Shown here in pieces: positions 21,065 through 32,525 of a stretch of 64,000 nt of DNA. The notes beneath the pieces were generated by a model, which saw only the letters and a list, made by a program, of their open reading frames with translations, was not told where the DNA came from and made no database searches. The translations under genes were made by a program, and so were the position numbers. Location of the stretch: assembly GCF_002099425.1 (NCBI RefSeq), contig NW_018344332.1, forward strand, positions 930,001-994,000. Reading direction: 5' to 3'. Position 1 is the first letter of the stretch. Each line of letters opens with the position of its first letter. Source of the stretch: Phascolarctos cinereus. Taxonomy: Eukaryota; Chordata; Mammalia; Diprotodontia; Phascolarctidae.

Positions 21065-22990
21065 ATTTTATCTCACAAACAAGGGAGAGCTTCTCAAGAG
21101 TTTGTGAACAAAGAAAATCTTTGTATCGAATATCTTTCTCAAAAGGTTTATTTTCTTGGATACATAGACAACAAAAATATGTCACCAAAAGCAATTACCT
21201 AATATATAAGTAGCCAAAAGATATGAGCAAGCAATTTGTAAAAGAATTGCAAACTATTAATAAACCCATGAAAGAATAAGTCAGGATAGTAGGATGAGAA
21301 GAAACATTAGAGTTTAGTTCTGCCCCAATACCTCCTGAATGAAGATCTAGAGAATGCATCAGACTGAATTCTGATTGAGAAAGGCAAGAAGAAGTCATAG
21401 TGATACCATTTTTGAGCCCAGAGCAGCTTAGGGAGACAGAAAGGTATGCAAATACTAAGGTAAAGGTCTGGACAGTAGTAAAGCAGCACTGGTGGTGGCA
21501 GGGAGCATTCCACTTTCCAAGGACAGAGAGGCCTGAGAAAGGGCAGCAGACAGAGATCCCAGGGATTCTCTCAGCAAGTTCTGGGTGCAGGAATAGGGGC
21601 CATGTAACAGTTCTGTTGCTCAAAATCCAGTACAGATGAGCACTCATGCAAGATAAGGGGAGTGGAGGCCATAAAAACAACTTCTGGGGAACAAATAGTA
21701 GCTATGTGCCTCCGATTATTGAAAGAGAGCTATGTGTCCAAGACCAAAGGGGAGCAGGAAGTTCAGAAGCTCAGAACTCAAAGAGACTGCTAGAAGACCA
21801 GTAGTGGCTGGGTCAAGCAGCAATCTGCTAAAATTTCCTGCCAAAAACAAGCTGATAGACCTAAACATGGGTCAGGAAATTACAGAACTCAGACCAGAAA
21901 GGTAGTGAATAGGCTTCCCCCAGACTACACTACTTTGGGAACACAGAAAACATGCAGGGCCCCAAGTGGAGCTCTGCAAAAAGCAGAAGAAAATAAAATG
22001 ACAGGCCAGATACTCAGTCCCTATAAGTGTGCAGTCCAAAGTCAAGAAGTCATCAGGAAAAATGAACAAACAAACAAAAAATAACCTAATCATAATGGTG
22101 AGAGGGAAGCTGAAGACAAAAGCAAAGAAGACAATGACTTGAAAACATCTGCCAGCAAAATGTCAAAGAAAAATGGGGCTGGGAGACAAGTCCAACAAGA
22201 ATTCCTGAAAAAGTTAAAGGAGGAGCTAAAAATTATTTTGAAAACCAAATGAGAGAAGTAGAGGAAAGAATAAGAAAAGGGTCAAGAGGCAGGGAAGAAA
22301 ATAGGAAAAAGTAATTTAGTAGCTTGGAAAAAGAGATATAAAACCTTACTGAAGAAATGCTCCTTCAAAATCAGATTTCACCATAAGAAAGCTAATGACT
22401 CCATGAGACATCAAGAAATAACAAAAACAAAGTCAAAAGCCTGGGGAAAAATATGAGAAAATGTGAAATACAGGAAAACCTCATTTAAGAATGACCAAAC
22501 TATTCGGAAGCCGTGAACAACACAACACCAACACCAAAAGCCTAGGTATTAGATTGCGAGAAATAAAAAAAAGAAAACTGCCCACCTGTCTTAGAATAGA
22601 GGGCAAGGCAGAAATCATATGAATCTCCCACTCATCTCCGAAAGGAAACCTCAAAATGAAAACTCCTAGGAATATTATAGACAAAAGCCAGAGCTCCCAA
22701 GTTGAGGAGAAAATGTTGTAAGGAACAAAAGAATTAAATACTGAGCAGCAACAATTAGCATCACTCAAGACTTAGCAGGCACCATTATAAGGGAAAAGAG
22801 GAGTTAGAATATGATATTCCAGAAGACAAAGGAGCTAGGATTATAACCAAAAATAACCCACCCAGGAAAACTGCACATAACCATCCACGGTGGGGAATGG
22901 GCTTTTCAAGTCATAAAGGACTTTCTAGCAGTCTGGATAGAAAAACCAAAATTAAGTAGAATATATGACATACAATCATCTAAAAGAATC
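21065..22990 (+). mobile_element. Old L1/HAL1-like element: 5'UTR and ORF1 only
   Basis: The first ~1 kb is G- and A-rich L1 5'UTR-like sequence. From about 22080 comes a decayed ORF1. Traces are the 'gtccaacaagaattcctgaaaaagttaa...' block, a coiled-coil-like stretch at 22240-22360, and the conserved C-terminal part around 22640-22900 ('ggaatattatagacaaaagc', 'atgatattccagaagacaaa', 'ataaccaaaaataacccacc'). No ORF2 follows. An ORF1-only structure fits the HAL1 (half-L1) type or an L1 cut by later change. Frames are broken throughout. Confidence 0.6.
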
Positions 22991-23170
22991 ATCCATCTTA
23001 CTGCCAATTAAAATTTAAATCACAATAATTCCGAAGCTTCAACTCACACTCAGCAAATTAGCAATAAAGACAAAAGATGGGAATTGTCAGAATTGGAGTG
23101 GCTGAGAAATAACAGTCACAGTAGTACATTACAGTTGTGAATCAATAGAACTATTTAAAAATGTAATTTT

Positions 23171-23213
23171 TAGACTGTTAGACTGCTAGACTGTTAGACT
23201 GTTAGACTGTTAG
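23171..23213. repeat. (TAGACTGT)5 octamer array
   Basis: Five nearly perfect copies of 'tagactgt' stand head to tail, one with a single change ('tagactgc'). The array directly abuts the THER1 fragment that follows. Confidence 0.95.
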
Positions 23214-23365
23214 CCTCAGTCTATTCATCTGTAAAAGGGGGATAATAATAGCACCTACCCCCCCCCCAGGATTGTTATGAAGATAAAATGAGATAATTAT
23301 AAAGCACTCCACACAGTGCTTGGCATATAGTAAGTGCAATATAAATGACAGTTATTGTTGTTATT
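23212..23365 (+). mobile_element. THER1/MIR-type SINE, 3' half
   Basis: 'cctcagtctattcatctgta', 'gggggataataatagcacct' and 'gtgcttggcatatagtaagt' are the last half of a MIR-type SINE. Confidence 0.75.
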
Positions 23366-23519
23366 TTAAATGTATGTTTTAAGGAATGGCTTTTGAAGAG
23401 AGCCAGAAGAGAATACAAAGGAAATGCGGGTGACATGCAAATCAAAGCAATCAGCAGAATTTTATTTTTGAAAGGAGAAACTGTTGGTAACTTTGGTGAG
23501 AGTAGTTTCACTTGAATGA

Positions 23520-24300
23520 TGGGTAAGATGGGTCAGAGGCTGGGTTACACAGGGTTTGTAATTGAGTGTGAGGAAAGGCAAGGCAGGTGCTGATTAAAGA
23601 GGGCCTTCTAAAGGAGAACAACTACAAAGAAAAAAGAGCTATAAGATGACAGCTTGTGAGAATGAGCGAGAATGGGGGTTTTTATTTTTTTGAGGGTAGG
23701 AGAGATATGGATGGGTGTAAAGGCTGCAGGGAAGGAGCTGGCAATTATAACAGATTAAAGATTAGAGAGACAACAGGAATAACAGAGGGGCCAACATGCT
23801 GGATAAGATGAGAAGAAGAGGTTGGGATGAAGGGTGTATGTAAAGGGGTTGACCTTGGCTTCTTCATTGGCAGAGACTTGGCAGCAGGAGGCCATAATAG
23901 GAGGAGATGTCAGAAATGTGAGATGAGTAAGGGCAAAGAGGAAGCATTAGGAGAATGGTCTCAAGCTTCCTGACTGAATATAAGGCAAGGTTCACATCTA
24001 AGACCAGAGAAAGGAAGGGTGCTGTTAAAGACCTGGAAAGAGGAAGAATTGGCCCAAGAGCTATGGTAAGGGATAGAGAAGTGATTGAGGAGCAGGAGAA
24101 GAACTTTTCAGCTGCTAGGAGACTCCAACTGAGATTAGATGACAAAGGTTCAGCAGACCCAGTTCATCACAGGGACATAATTTTGCCCAACTCTGTTGAT
24201 CCACACATGAGTTAGAAAGTGGTAGATAGAAGGAGAAATCCAGGGTTGGAGTTTAGTGAAATGGGGCTAGCGATAGCTAATGGAACCAGACATTCAAAAG
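23520..24300 (-). mobile_element. Probable L2 LINE, internal region, diverged
   Basis: The plus strand is G/A-rich with no C-rich blocks. It holds 'ggggttgaccttggcttctt', 'gcagcaggaggccataatag', 'gtcagaaatgtgagatgagt' and 'aaggcaaggttcacatctaa'. I recall this order from antisense LINE-2 internal sequence upstream of the reverse transcriptase end. The family assignment is uncertain. Confidence 0.4.
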
Positions 24301-24354
24301 CAGAGGATAGTATAGAATTGAACTGGTTTCACAAAAGTATTGATATTGCCACTG

Positions 24355-24965
24355 AATTTGGAATGAGGACAAGGGTCTGATCCTGAATATAACACTTAGG
24401 AACTGAGTGGCCTTAGTCTAGTCCCTTAACCTTGCTGGGCCTCAAATTGCTCACCTGTAAAATGTTGTTCAGTCATTCCGGTCATGTCCAACTCTTGGTG
24501 ACCCCATTTGGGATTTTCCTGGCAAAGATACTGGAGTGGTTTGCCATTTCATTCTCCAGCTCATTTTGTAGATGAGGAAACTGAGGTAAACAGGGTTAAG
24601 TGATTTGCCCAGGGTAATATGGCTAGTAGATATCTGAAATAAGACTGGAACTCAGGAAGATGATACTTCCTGACTCCAGAGCCGGCATTCTATCCACTGT
24701 GCCACCCATGTACCCCTCTGTAAACTAAAAGAAGACTAAATGACCCATTCAGACCCATCCAGCAAGTTGGAAAGATACATCATAGCACTCCAAGGACCTA
24801 ACTACTTAAATTTGGAAAGTTCTTCACTAGCGACCTGATCAACGGGGACTGAATATTTCTGACTGCAGCATCTGGTGGCAACTACTCATATCCACTTCAC
24901 TAAGCTGGGGAGAGTGCTTTGTAAACCTTAAAGCACTCTTAAATACTATTGAGTTGTCATCATTA
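24355..24965 (+). mobile_element. THER1/MIR-like SINE split by a Mar1 insertion
   Basis: The head half (24355-24468) ends at 'cacctgtaaaat'. Sequence continues after the Mar1 at 24717 with 'ctgtaaactaaaagaagact'. A MIR-type tail, 'agtgctttgtaaaccttaaa', lies at 24908-24960. 'ctgtaaa' on both sides is a possible short target-site duplication. The distance to the tail suggests that other sequence also intervenes. Confidence 0.5.
24466..24716 (-). mobile_element. CORE-SINE with RTE/BovB-like tail (Mar1 type)
   Basis: The plus strand runs from 'gttgttcagtcattccggtc' through 'ggagtggtttgccatttcat' and 'gatttgcccagggtaatatg' to 'ctatccactgtgccaccca'. The inverted Mar1 is complete and sits inside an older SINE. 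Confidence 0.9.
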
Positions 24966-25364
24966 TCCTTCTCCTCATAATCGGCCCTTAATTGCTCTGA
25001 ACTATAACAGTCACTACATAGAGGAAAAAAAACAAGTAAAGAAAATAAAAACATTGCTTCTTATCATTAAAAGAAAGTCTAAGTTAAAGCATGACTTTGT
25101 TTTGTTGGGATTTTACCTCTTTTTTTTTTGTAAGCAAAACTTTCCAGCAGGAGTAAGTGACTAAACTAACTAGATGGAGCTCCTGGACTCATGAATTGCA
25201 GGAATGGTTTAGAAAGGTGGCATCTGATAAAAAAAAAAAAGGCTTCTGGTCTCACAAACTAGCATCCTCACATTTTTATGACCAATCACTTCATTCACAA
25301 TCTAAGATGCAAGGCACTTAGTAGGGGAAGGGAAGGAAAGAAGGGAAGAGGAAAAGAATAAGTA
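24966..25364. other. No recognised feature
   Basis: AT-rich non-coding DNA with a T-run at 25118-25128, an A-run at 25230-25241 and a GA-rich patch at 25325-25360. Confidence 0.5.
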
Positions 25365-25445
25365 TGTCAAAGTGCCTACTACATGCCAGGCACTATGCCC
25401 GCCACTTTACCAATATTATCTCATGTGATCTTTACTTAGTAAGGC
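25365..25445 (-). mobile_element. THER1/MIR-type SINE, tail fragment
   Basis: 'agtgcctactacatgccagg', 'actttaccaatattatctca' and 'tgtgatctttacttag' are the inverted tail of a MIR. Confidence 0.6.
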
Positions 25446-25944
25446 ATGAGCCAGACTATGAAACAAGACAAAAGAGCCACAGTACCCACTGTGATGGTGT
25501 CTGTGGGAGAAAGCTAGGGGGCGGAGCTGGGTGAGCTCTAAGCTCCTTTTTCACCCAGACATTCTCATATTCCGACAGAAGGATGAATTCTGGTGGCTTG
25601 AAGTTATATCTGCCAAACACATGAGAAACTATTTCTTTGATTTGGCATTCTGCTGGGCACATCTGGAGACACAGTGGGTGAAGCGCTGCTCAGATTTGTA
25701 TCCAAGAAGCAGAGCAACTTGACTGTAACATGGAAGATCACAATCTACCACCTGGTCAGAAGACATCCACCCTACTGATACCATTCACAAGTCCAAAAGT
25801 AAATTAGCTAGCTTCGCTCACCATAGGTGACTGAGAATTTCCAAATAATGCTTGTAAAATGATCACAAGGGATTCAGTGTGATAGCGTCATGAGTGCTCC
25901 TGCATTTTGCAAAGTCCAAAAGGGAATATGGTAATAGATAGGAG
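25446..25944. other. No firm feature
   Basis: A plus-strand frame (25531-25722) and a minus-strand frame (25456-25662) overlap. Neither shows a known motif or a good pair of splice sites with conserved character, so I do not call a gene here. Confidence 0.4.
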
Positions 25945-26115
25945 AAGCAGCATGGAGAAGGTACTGGTCACAAGTTCTAATCTCACTCTGGATACTATCT
26001 GAGTGTGTCACCCTGTTTGATCTTTTTGGGTTTATGTTTTTCCACTTGTGCAATGAGGCAGTTGGACTGGTGACTTCTAATGACCCTTTCAGCTCTAAAT
26101 CGATGATCATATGAC
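25945..26115 (+). mobile_element. MIR3-like CORE-SINE with L3-type tail
   Basis: 'gttctaatctcactctggat', 'gcagttggactggtgacttc' and 'cctttcagctctaaatcgat' follow the order of a CORE-SINE that ends in an L3-like tail. Confidence 0.7.
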
Positions 26116-26339
26116 ATCAGATGTTTGGAGCCTCTCACATAAATGGTTGTTGAAATGATCTAAAAATTTCCAATCCAAGGCTGGCTCTTTCCTCTCATTT
26201 GATATAGTTCTAAGACATGTCCCTCATTGGTAGTGACTAAGTGAATTCAAAGAATATGAACCTTAGTGCCACTTTGTCTTCACCTTCTATAGGCATAACC
26301 TGGCCACATATTATGACTCCAACCTAAACAAGAATCATT

Positions 26340-26875
26340 GCTACAGCATACCCAACATATAGTCACCTAACTTTTTCTCAATAGATTTTTTGGATGGCTG
26401 TTGTTTTTACATTGCCCACATTTCTCTTTTTGTCCTTGCTCTCCCCAACAAAAATAAAATAAAATAAAATAAGTAATCCCTATAACAAAGATTTTAAATA
26501 GGAATAGAAGAGAAAAATATCAGAAAAACCAATCAACATGTAGAAAACAATTGGACGTTATATGTGGTATTCTGCACCTGTGGACCCCTGCCTCTGCAAA
26601 GGAGCAAAAGAAGGTTTCTTTCATATTTCTTATTTGGAGAAAAACTTGTATTGTTGAATCATTCAGTGGTGTATTATTCGTTGGTTGCTCTTTCCATTAA
26701 CATTGTGTAGTCACCATGTGTTCTTTTTCTTTGGCTCTCCTGCCTTCACTTTCCATCAGGTCACAGAAGCTTTCCCATGCTTCTCTCTATTCGTAGTGTT
26801 GATCAGTTCTTGAAGAAAGCCAAGATTCCAATATATTCCTTTACCACAATTAGTTGAACCACTCCCCAATCAATA
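26340..26875 (-). mobile_element. Old L1 LINE, 3' part
   Basis: The antisense order ends with 'cttcactttccatcag', 'agctttcccatgcttctctc' and 'tgaaccactccccaatcaat', which is the C-terminal ORF2 and 3'UTR region of a diverged L1. An (AAAAT)n array lies inside it. Confidence 0.55.
26445..26476. repeat. (AAAAT)n microsatellite
   Basis: About five or six 'aaaat' units. Confidence 0.9.
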
Positions 26876-26879
26876 AATC

Positions 26880-27430
26880 CTGTAGTCTTACTTGAAGACC
26901 TCCACTGGTAGGCACAAGTACCTCTGTGGCTGCTTCTTCCACTCTTGGACAGCTCTCACTGTTAGGAAGTTTTTTGTACATCAAGAGTTCATCTGTCTCC
27001 TTGTGATTTCCACCCACTGATCTTAGTTCTTTCATCAGAACCAAGCAGTACTAGTCTGATTTCCCTCCTACATCACACGTCTTTAAATATCTGAGGACAA
27101 CTCTTACAGAGAGGCACATCAAATCTTTTCTTATGTAGCTACACCATACCAGATTCTTAAACTGATCACCCCATGCTACACCTAAAGGTCTTCAACCATC
27201 AAGACTGCAAGTCCCTAGCTTCTCTCCAATTTCTCAGCGCCCTTTGGCAAATACATTCCAAAACCATTCACAATACTTGAGATATTTTCTTACTGGACAA
27301 GAGTAAAGTAGGATGATCATCACAACAACCCTGAACATTACATGTCTTTGTTGGTAGCCTGGAACGCATTCAATTTTCCATTGTCATATTACATGGTGTC
27401 ATGCTGTAGACACGGTATATGCTGAAGGGA
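26880..27430 (-). mobile_element. L3/CR1-type LINE, 3' part
   Basis: The plus strand reads 'cactcttggacagctctcac', 'tgttaggaagttttttgtac', 'ccacccactgatcttagttc', 'cgtctttaaatatctgagga' and then a diverged region with 'gagtaaagtaggatgatc'. This is the inverted L3/CR1 3' region. It probably belongs to the same element as the piece at 28790-29860. Confidence 0.65.
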
Positions 27431-27744
27431 GGGAGAAAAAATGTGAAAAATACTAAAAAGGTGGGAAGGGGCCAAGTCGTGAAGAGTTTGTAAAGACAAA
27501 GTTTCTATTTGATCCTGGAGGTGATTGGGAGTCACTCAAGTTTATTGACTAGATGAATAACTTGCACAGATCTACACTTTATTGAAATCATTCTGATGAC
27601 TTTAGGAAGGTTGGATTGGAATAGAGAGAGACCTGGGGCAGGAAAAGCAAATTGAAGACAAGTGCCAAGGCCAGACACATCTTCATTCCTCTCCAGGATG
27701 CTCTCAATTCTCTGGACACTGTCTGCCAGGATCCTCTTGGCTCT

Positions 27745-27930
27745 CTTCCCCCTCACCACCTACTTTCAAGCTTATTTTTATTGTTCTTTTCCCTCATTAG
27801 AATATAAGCTCAGGGAGGGCAGAACTGTCTTTCTTTCAGCTTGTATTTATATTACCAGCACATAGCATGCACATAGTATAGTGCCTGGCACACAGTGTTT
27901 AATAATTGCTTATGGATTTGACTTGTTGAC
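27745..27930 (+). mobile_element. L2 LINE, 3' end, nested
   Basis: 'cattagaatataagctcagg', 'gagggcagaactgtctttct' and 'agtgcctggcacacagtgtt' are a sense LINE-2 3' end lying within an antisense L2. Confidence 0.75.
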
Positions 27931-28214
27931 TCACTGAAATGGTCTAGGTAGGAGGTAATAAGGGATGGAAATAGAGTGGTTATCATGTGAGTCAAGAGAA
28001 AGGGACAGATATGAGTGATATGGGGAAAAAATGACCAATCTCAGCCACTGTTTGAATATTGGATGGGGTATCAAGAAGCAAAGAAGTCTTGCCCCAGTGC
28101 CCCTTTTAAAAATAGGGCTCAGGATGTTTAGGAGAGAAGATGGTTTGAAGAGTGGTGTCAAGGTCTGTTTGAGGAAAGTTGAATCTGACATGTACATAGG
28201 AAATGGAAGGAGAA

Positions 28215-28295
28215 GGGAACATGCATTTATTATGTAACTACAAGGTTCCAGGCACTGTAACAAGTGATTTGCAGATATTATCTCATTTAAAAGGA
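28215..28295 (-). mobile_element. THER1/MIR-type SINE, tail fragment
   Basis: 'catttattatgtaactacaa', 'ggttccaggcactgtaacaa' and 'gcagatattatctcatttaa' are an inverted MIR tail inside the antisense L2. Confidence 0.6.
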
Positions 28296-28789
28296 CACCT
28301 CTTTTGAAGTATCTTATATGCAGTTGGAGATACACACTGGTGCTTAGGAAATACAAATCTGTGAGGTAGCTCCTACATTACATGTAGGAAATACAGATCT
28401 AGGAAATACAGATCTAGGAATTATCTGTGTAGAGATGGTAATTAAACTCATGGGAACTTATCAGATCAAGAGTGGAGAAAGAGAAAAAAAGATCAGGGCA
28501 GAGCTTTGTGGGGTGAGGGTGGAGTGCAGGGGTGCTCAGGTAGGACTGACAGGGAATAAATTATGAACCAAAGGATTTATTTTTTGGAGAAACAATCATC
28601 TAACTATGATTCTACTGTCTCCTAATTATGAAATCCATTTTGTTTTTAGCCTATATTTTAACTTTGCATTTATATCTATAAAAATGCATCTTTGCTAGAT
28701 CTTGAGAAATAGTGTAACATGTATGACTCACAGAAGGGGTCCAGAGCCATCCAAAGGGGTCAATGCCCCACCCCCCAAAAGATCAAGAA

Positions 28790-29860
28790 TCCCAATTCGA
28801 GACTAACAAGATGTCTTGCAGTTTAGTCATCCAAATGATAGACATCTCGTCTAGACTTGTGTTATCTGTTATTATGACATCCAGGCCATCTATTTCTTGA
28901 TCAAATGCATTGCAAAGTGATAGAGCAAGCCCAGATCCCTGGGGTGCTTCACTAAAGGCCTCCTTCCAAGTCAACCTCAACCCAAGAAAGTCATTCAACC
29001 AATGTGAAAGCCATCTATCTATGCTGTCATTTAATCTATACTTTTCCATAAATTTCATGAGAATAGCATGAATAACTTTGGCAAACATCTTTCCAAAATT
29101 TAAATACACTGTGTGTTTAGTGTCCCCCATATCTGCTGGTCTCCTCATCACCCTGTCAGGAAAGGAAATGTGAGTAGCCTAGCATGCCTTCTGTTTGGTG
29201 AAGGTGTGAGCTGGCTCTTTGCATCACCAAATCCTTTTAATGAACCACTCACCACCTTTTTAATAACATATTCTCTACTTTCTTTTGCCAGGAATTGACA
29301 ATAAGCTCACCAGGCTATAGTTTACAGACTCTGTTCTCTTCTTTCTGTTTTCCTTTTTAAAATTTGGACTTTGCTTCTTGAGAAGTGCACAGAACATTCT
29401 TTATTATCCCAAGAATGTTCAAAGGTTGCTGACTTTGGCTCAGCCCTCAATGCTGCCAATCCTTTCTGTACTTAGGATGAGCCCCATCCTGGCCTGGTGC
29501 CTGGAATGCATCAAATGATTTCAGTGACTCTCTTCTGTTTCTACCTTTTTTACTTCCCTCGGATTTAAGTTCCTAGTTGTTAACTCCAAAAGTTATCTAG
29601 GCTTACTCTGCTTCTTCTAGTCCCAAACTCATTCTTCTTGGAAGAGAAGGCGCATAAGAGTAAAGGAGCCCTACGCATCCATATCATCCTTGGAGCAATG
29701 GCCAATGCTTCCCTTAATCTTCTTCTTTCCCCAAATATAACAAAGTGTACTTGGCCCAAGCCCTGGGCTCATACCTCCATGGCTAAATGAGTTTAGCAAA
29801 CACTGCCAAGGCCATTGTGTTCAGGTACTTAATAGATCTGAAACATCTTTGCTTTGGGGA
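28790..29860 (-). mobile_element. L3/CR1-type LINE, reverse-transcriptase part
   Basis: The minus-strand frame at 29151-28783 still shows reverse-transcriptase order. VYLNFGKMFAKVIHAIL matches the family VYLDFSKAFDTVSHAIL, and the fingers/palm aspartate is lost. MEKYRLNDS and WLSHWLNDFLG follow, then EAFSEAPQGSGLAL, which corresponds to the PQGS motif. Further upstream, antisense 'ccaggaattgacaataagct' encodes the degenerate YRPxSLTSIPG region. The sequence is very old. CR1/L3-type elements have been inactive in mammals for a long time, which explains the decay. Together with 26880-27430 it may be one long L3 copy split by L2. Confidence 0.75.
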
Positions 29861-30141
29861 ACCCTCTCCATAGGTCACAAAGCTTCTGTAATGGAGGAGA
29901 CTGCATTCTACAATCAGTCTGGATCAAAACATTTTATCACCTGCCAGTCAGCACAGTTACAAATGCCTGTGACCTGACTAGGCTAATCCTCAGACAAAAA
30001 GTAGACATTTCATCATGGCACCCTCTCTGCAAACTGATCTAATTTCATACTGCCGCCAGAATTGGAATTTACTGGCAAAGCCTGTAGATTCAGTAGAGCA
30101 AGGCTAGTATTCTCCTTCAAGATGATAGCAATCAGCTTAAG

Positions 30142-30144
30142 CTG

Positions 30145-30197
<53 letters not shown>
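30142..30197. repeat. (CT)n microsatellite
   Basis: CT dinucleotides run for about 55 bases with one interruption. The open frames here are products of the repeat. Confidence 0.95.
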
Positions 30198-30199
<2 letters not shown>

Positions 30200-30679
30200 A
30201 AAATGCATTTTGATACCTACATTCTCCCTCTGATTATTATGGGAAAGAAAGAAAAGAAAAAAAAGAAAAGTCAAAATTATGGGTGACCCAAAGTTAAGTA
30301 AAGAGTTGTATTGTGGATGTGAAGAAATGATATAAAAGGTAACTTCAAGGTTATAGACTGAGAGCCACAAGAGATATTAAGGTCGGGATGGAGGCTAATC
30401 CCTCACCCCAAACAAGTTAGGCTGACATTTCCTTCAAAGACATTGAAAAGATGCTCAAGATGTAATTGATTCAGGGTGTTGACATTTTGACACACAGCAA
30501 TTTCCTTATTGCCTAAACACAAAACACCCACTCGGAGCCACCTCAGGATTTTCTGATGATTGGTTGGTGAACCACAATAGGCAGACACGGGAGCTTCATT
30601 CAGCTGAATGAAGGTCACTGAGATGTCAGCATTCATCCTTGTCATCTACTCTTCCCCTATTATGGCTAAGTAAATCTTC
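30198..30679. other. No recognised feature
   Basis: Non-coding DNA with an A-rich patch at 30241-30272. Confidence 0.5.
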
Positions 30680-30945
30680 TAGGTGGGTGGCACAGTGAAT
30701 AGAACACAAAGATTAGGATTAGGAAGACTCATAGTGCTGAGTTCAAATGTGGCCTCAAACACTTACTAGCTATGTGACCTCAGGCAAGAAGCTTCATCCT
30801 GTTTGCCTCTGTTTCCTCATCAGTAAAATGAGCTGGGAAAGAAATGGCAAATTACTTCATTTTCTCTACCAAGAAAGCCCCAGATGGGGACATGGGGAGG
30901 CAGACACTGAAAAATGAAGACAACAACAAAACAACAAATCTGCTT
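30680..30945 (+). mobile_element. CORE-SINE with RTE/BovB-like tail (Mar1 type), diverged
   Basis: The head 'ggtgggtggcacagtgaata', the CORE around 'cttactagctatgtgacctc', and the body 'cagtaaaatgagctgggaaa' give a Mar1 copy. The tail is mutated. Confidence 0.85.
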
Positions 30946-31059
30946 TTGTCAACTGTTGGATAACCTACAAGTGTCTGATTTTAAAAGATTCTAACTAAAG
31001 TGGCTAATGTTGTCACTCTCTGTTGTAGCTAATAAATATGGACAAACAAAACAAAATCA

Positions 31060-31860
31060 GACAGTGATTTATCTGAAAACACAAGTCTCATTCTGCTGAG
31101 AGCTGCAGTACAGTACGTCATCAGTTTTTTTCAGGTTGGGATTGATCACTGCATTGACCAGAATTCTTAAGTTTTTCAAATCTATTTTCCTGTACATGAC
31201 TGTGCTCATTTTGTAAGTTGTTCTTCTGGTTCTACCCATTTTACTCTGCATCAGCTCATACAAACTTCCATAGGTTTTTCTAAATTTAGATTCCATTAGA
31301 TTATAAGTTCCTTATGGGCAGAAAGTGGTTTTTTTTTCCTTTCCTTGTAAACCAAGTGTTTAAGTACTTGTGACACAGTAGACATTCATTAAATATGTAT
31401 TGACCAACTTTCTTTTTTTGATGTCTTCAGGATATTTGTCATATATCAAAGGGAAATCATTCATAGCTTAGTGGTGTTTTTAGGTCTTGTTCCAAATTGT
31501 TTTCCATAAAAATTAGGCCAATGCGTAGCTCCACTAAGAGTACATTAATGTAACTGAACTCTGATGCTTCACCTCCCCCACACCACATGCAGCAAATGCC
31601 ATTCTCCTCGTTTATCATCATTCTCAATTTGACTGGTGTAACTTGGAACTTTAGAGTTGTTGGTTTTTATTTCTTTTATAATTAATGAACCAGGGCATTC
31701 TTCACCATGTGGTTACAGATAGGTTGTATTCCTTCTTTTGAATTTTGCCTGTTCATAAAATTTAATCAATTATCAATTGGGTAGTGATTCTTAATCTCAA
31801 ATATTTACATCAATTAACTAGACGACTTTGACATCAGACCTTAGTCAGAGACAATGGCCT
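31060..31860 (-). mobile_element. Old L1 LINE, ORF2 3' part, split by L2
   Basis: The minus-strand frame at 31296-31069 begins MESKFRKTYGSLYELMQSKM and continues GRTRRTTYKMSTVMYRK. This is the conserved L1 ORF2 C-terminal motif. Sequence upstream of it (31415-31860) continues the antisense ORF2. An L2 3' end interrupts it at 31290-31415. It is strongly decayed. Confidence 0.7.
31290..31415 (+). mobile_element. L2 LINE, 3' end
   Basis: 'cattagattataagttcctt', 'atgggcagaaagtgg' and 'agacattcattaaatatgta' form a LINE-2 3' end. Finding an old L2 inside an L1 could mean that the L1 piece is itself very old, or that the two simply abut. Confidence 0.65.
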
Positions 31861-32525
31861 CAAAGATTCGTGCTTCACATAACTCCAATGAACAGATTTC
31901 TTTCTTATTGTTACTTCACTGAGGTGTGTTGTGAGAGTGTGCTCTACAGCTGTAGGGCAAATGAGACAACAAGCCTTGATAAACAATGGCTCAGAAAGAA
32001 CATCAGTTTCAACCCTGATGCCGCCCTTCTTCTTGCTGTGAACTTGCTAAGGTCTACAAAGAAAGGGCCTTAGTAAATAATAAAATCAAGGTGAAAACTC
32101 AAGAGAATTGTCCCTTTACTTCCATTTATTGTCCTTTTACCGATTAAAGTGCCAACCACCCATTTTATCAGCAGGATCATGAGGGAATATCTATTCATAC
32201 CTATACTATTACAGCTGAGATTGTATTCATTTCATTCACAATGAATGGCAGGTTACTATTTGGCTGAGCTTCTTAGCTTAAAACAAAACAAAAATGAGAT
32301 GAGGAACAGATTCATTGTGCCTCCCCTTTTATATCCAGCCATAAGAATTTTATTGGGGGTGGGGAGGAATGGGATGCTAAGGGCACATGTCAAAAGAGGC
32401 ACAGAATGGTACTGAAGGAAACAGTCCAAAGGTCAAGTTGTTATTACCATACTTCCATGGAATGGGTCCAACAGTATTCAACAGATATTTACGTGCTAAT
32501 GGTTTAAGGATATACACATACATAC
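31861..32525. other. No recognised feature
   Basis: Non-coding DNA with short frames of chance character. Confidence 0.45.

Larger units (their letters stand above)
27435..28560 (-). mobile_element. L2 LINE, ORF2 end and 3' region
   Basis: 'tctatttgatcctggaggtg', 'agatgaataacttgcacaga', 'aggttggattggaatagaga', 'gaggtaataagggatggaaa' and 'gatcagggcagagctttgtg' are the antisense of the last part of the LINE-2 reverse-transcriptase ORF. It is interrupted by a sense-strand L2 end and by a MIR fragment, and it lies between two parts of an L3 relic. Confidence 0.7.

Noticed and set aside
23171-23213. Short regular repeat considered as a CRISPR array
   Set aside because: The unit is 8 bp with no spacers, and the DNA is mammalian.
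25531-25722. Plus-strand frame with an acceptor-like 'tttttcacccag' upstream
   Set aside because: The minus strand is also open, there is no recognised protein, and no donor is clearly better than background.
27931-28356. 141-codon minus-strand frame
   Set aside because: It is a decayed LINE-2 reading frame mixed with a MIR tail, not a host gene.
28783-29151. Reverse-transcriptase-like frame considered as retroviral
   Set aside because: The residue order fits the L3/CR1 LINE clade, and no gag, protease, integrase or LTR lies nearby.
30013-30370. Arg/Glu- and Ser/Leu-rich frames
   Set aside because: They are products of the (CT)n microsatellite.
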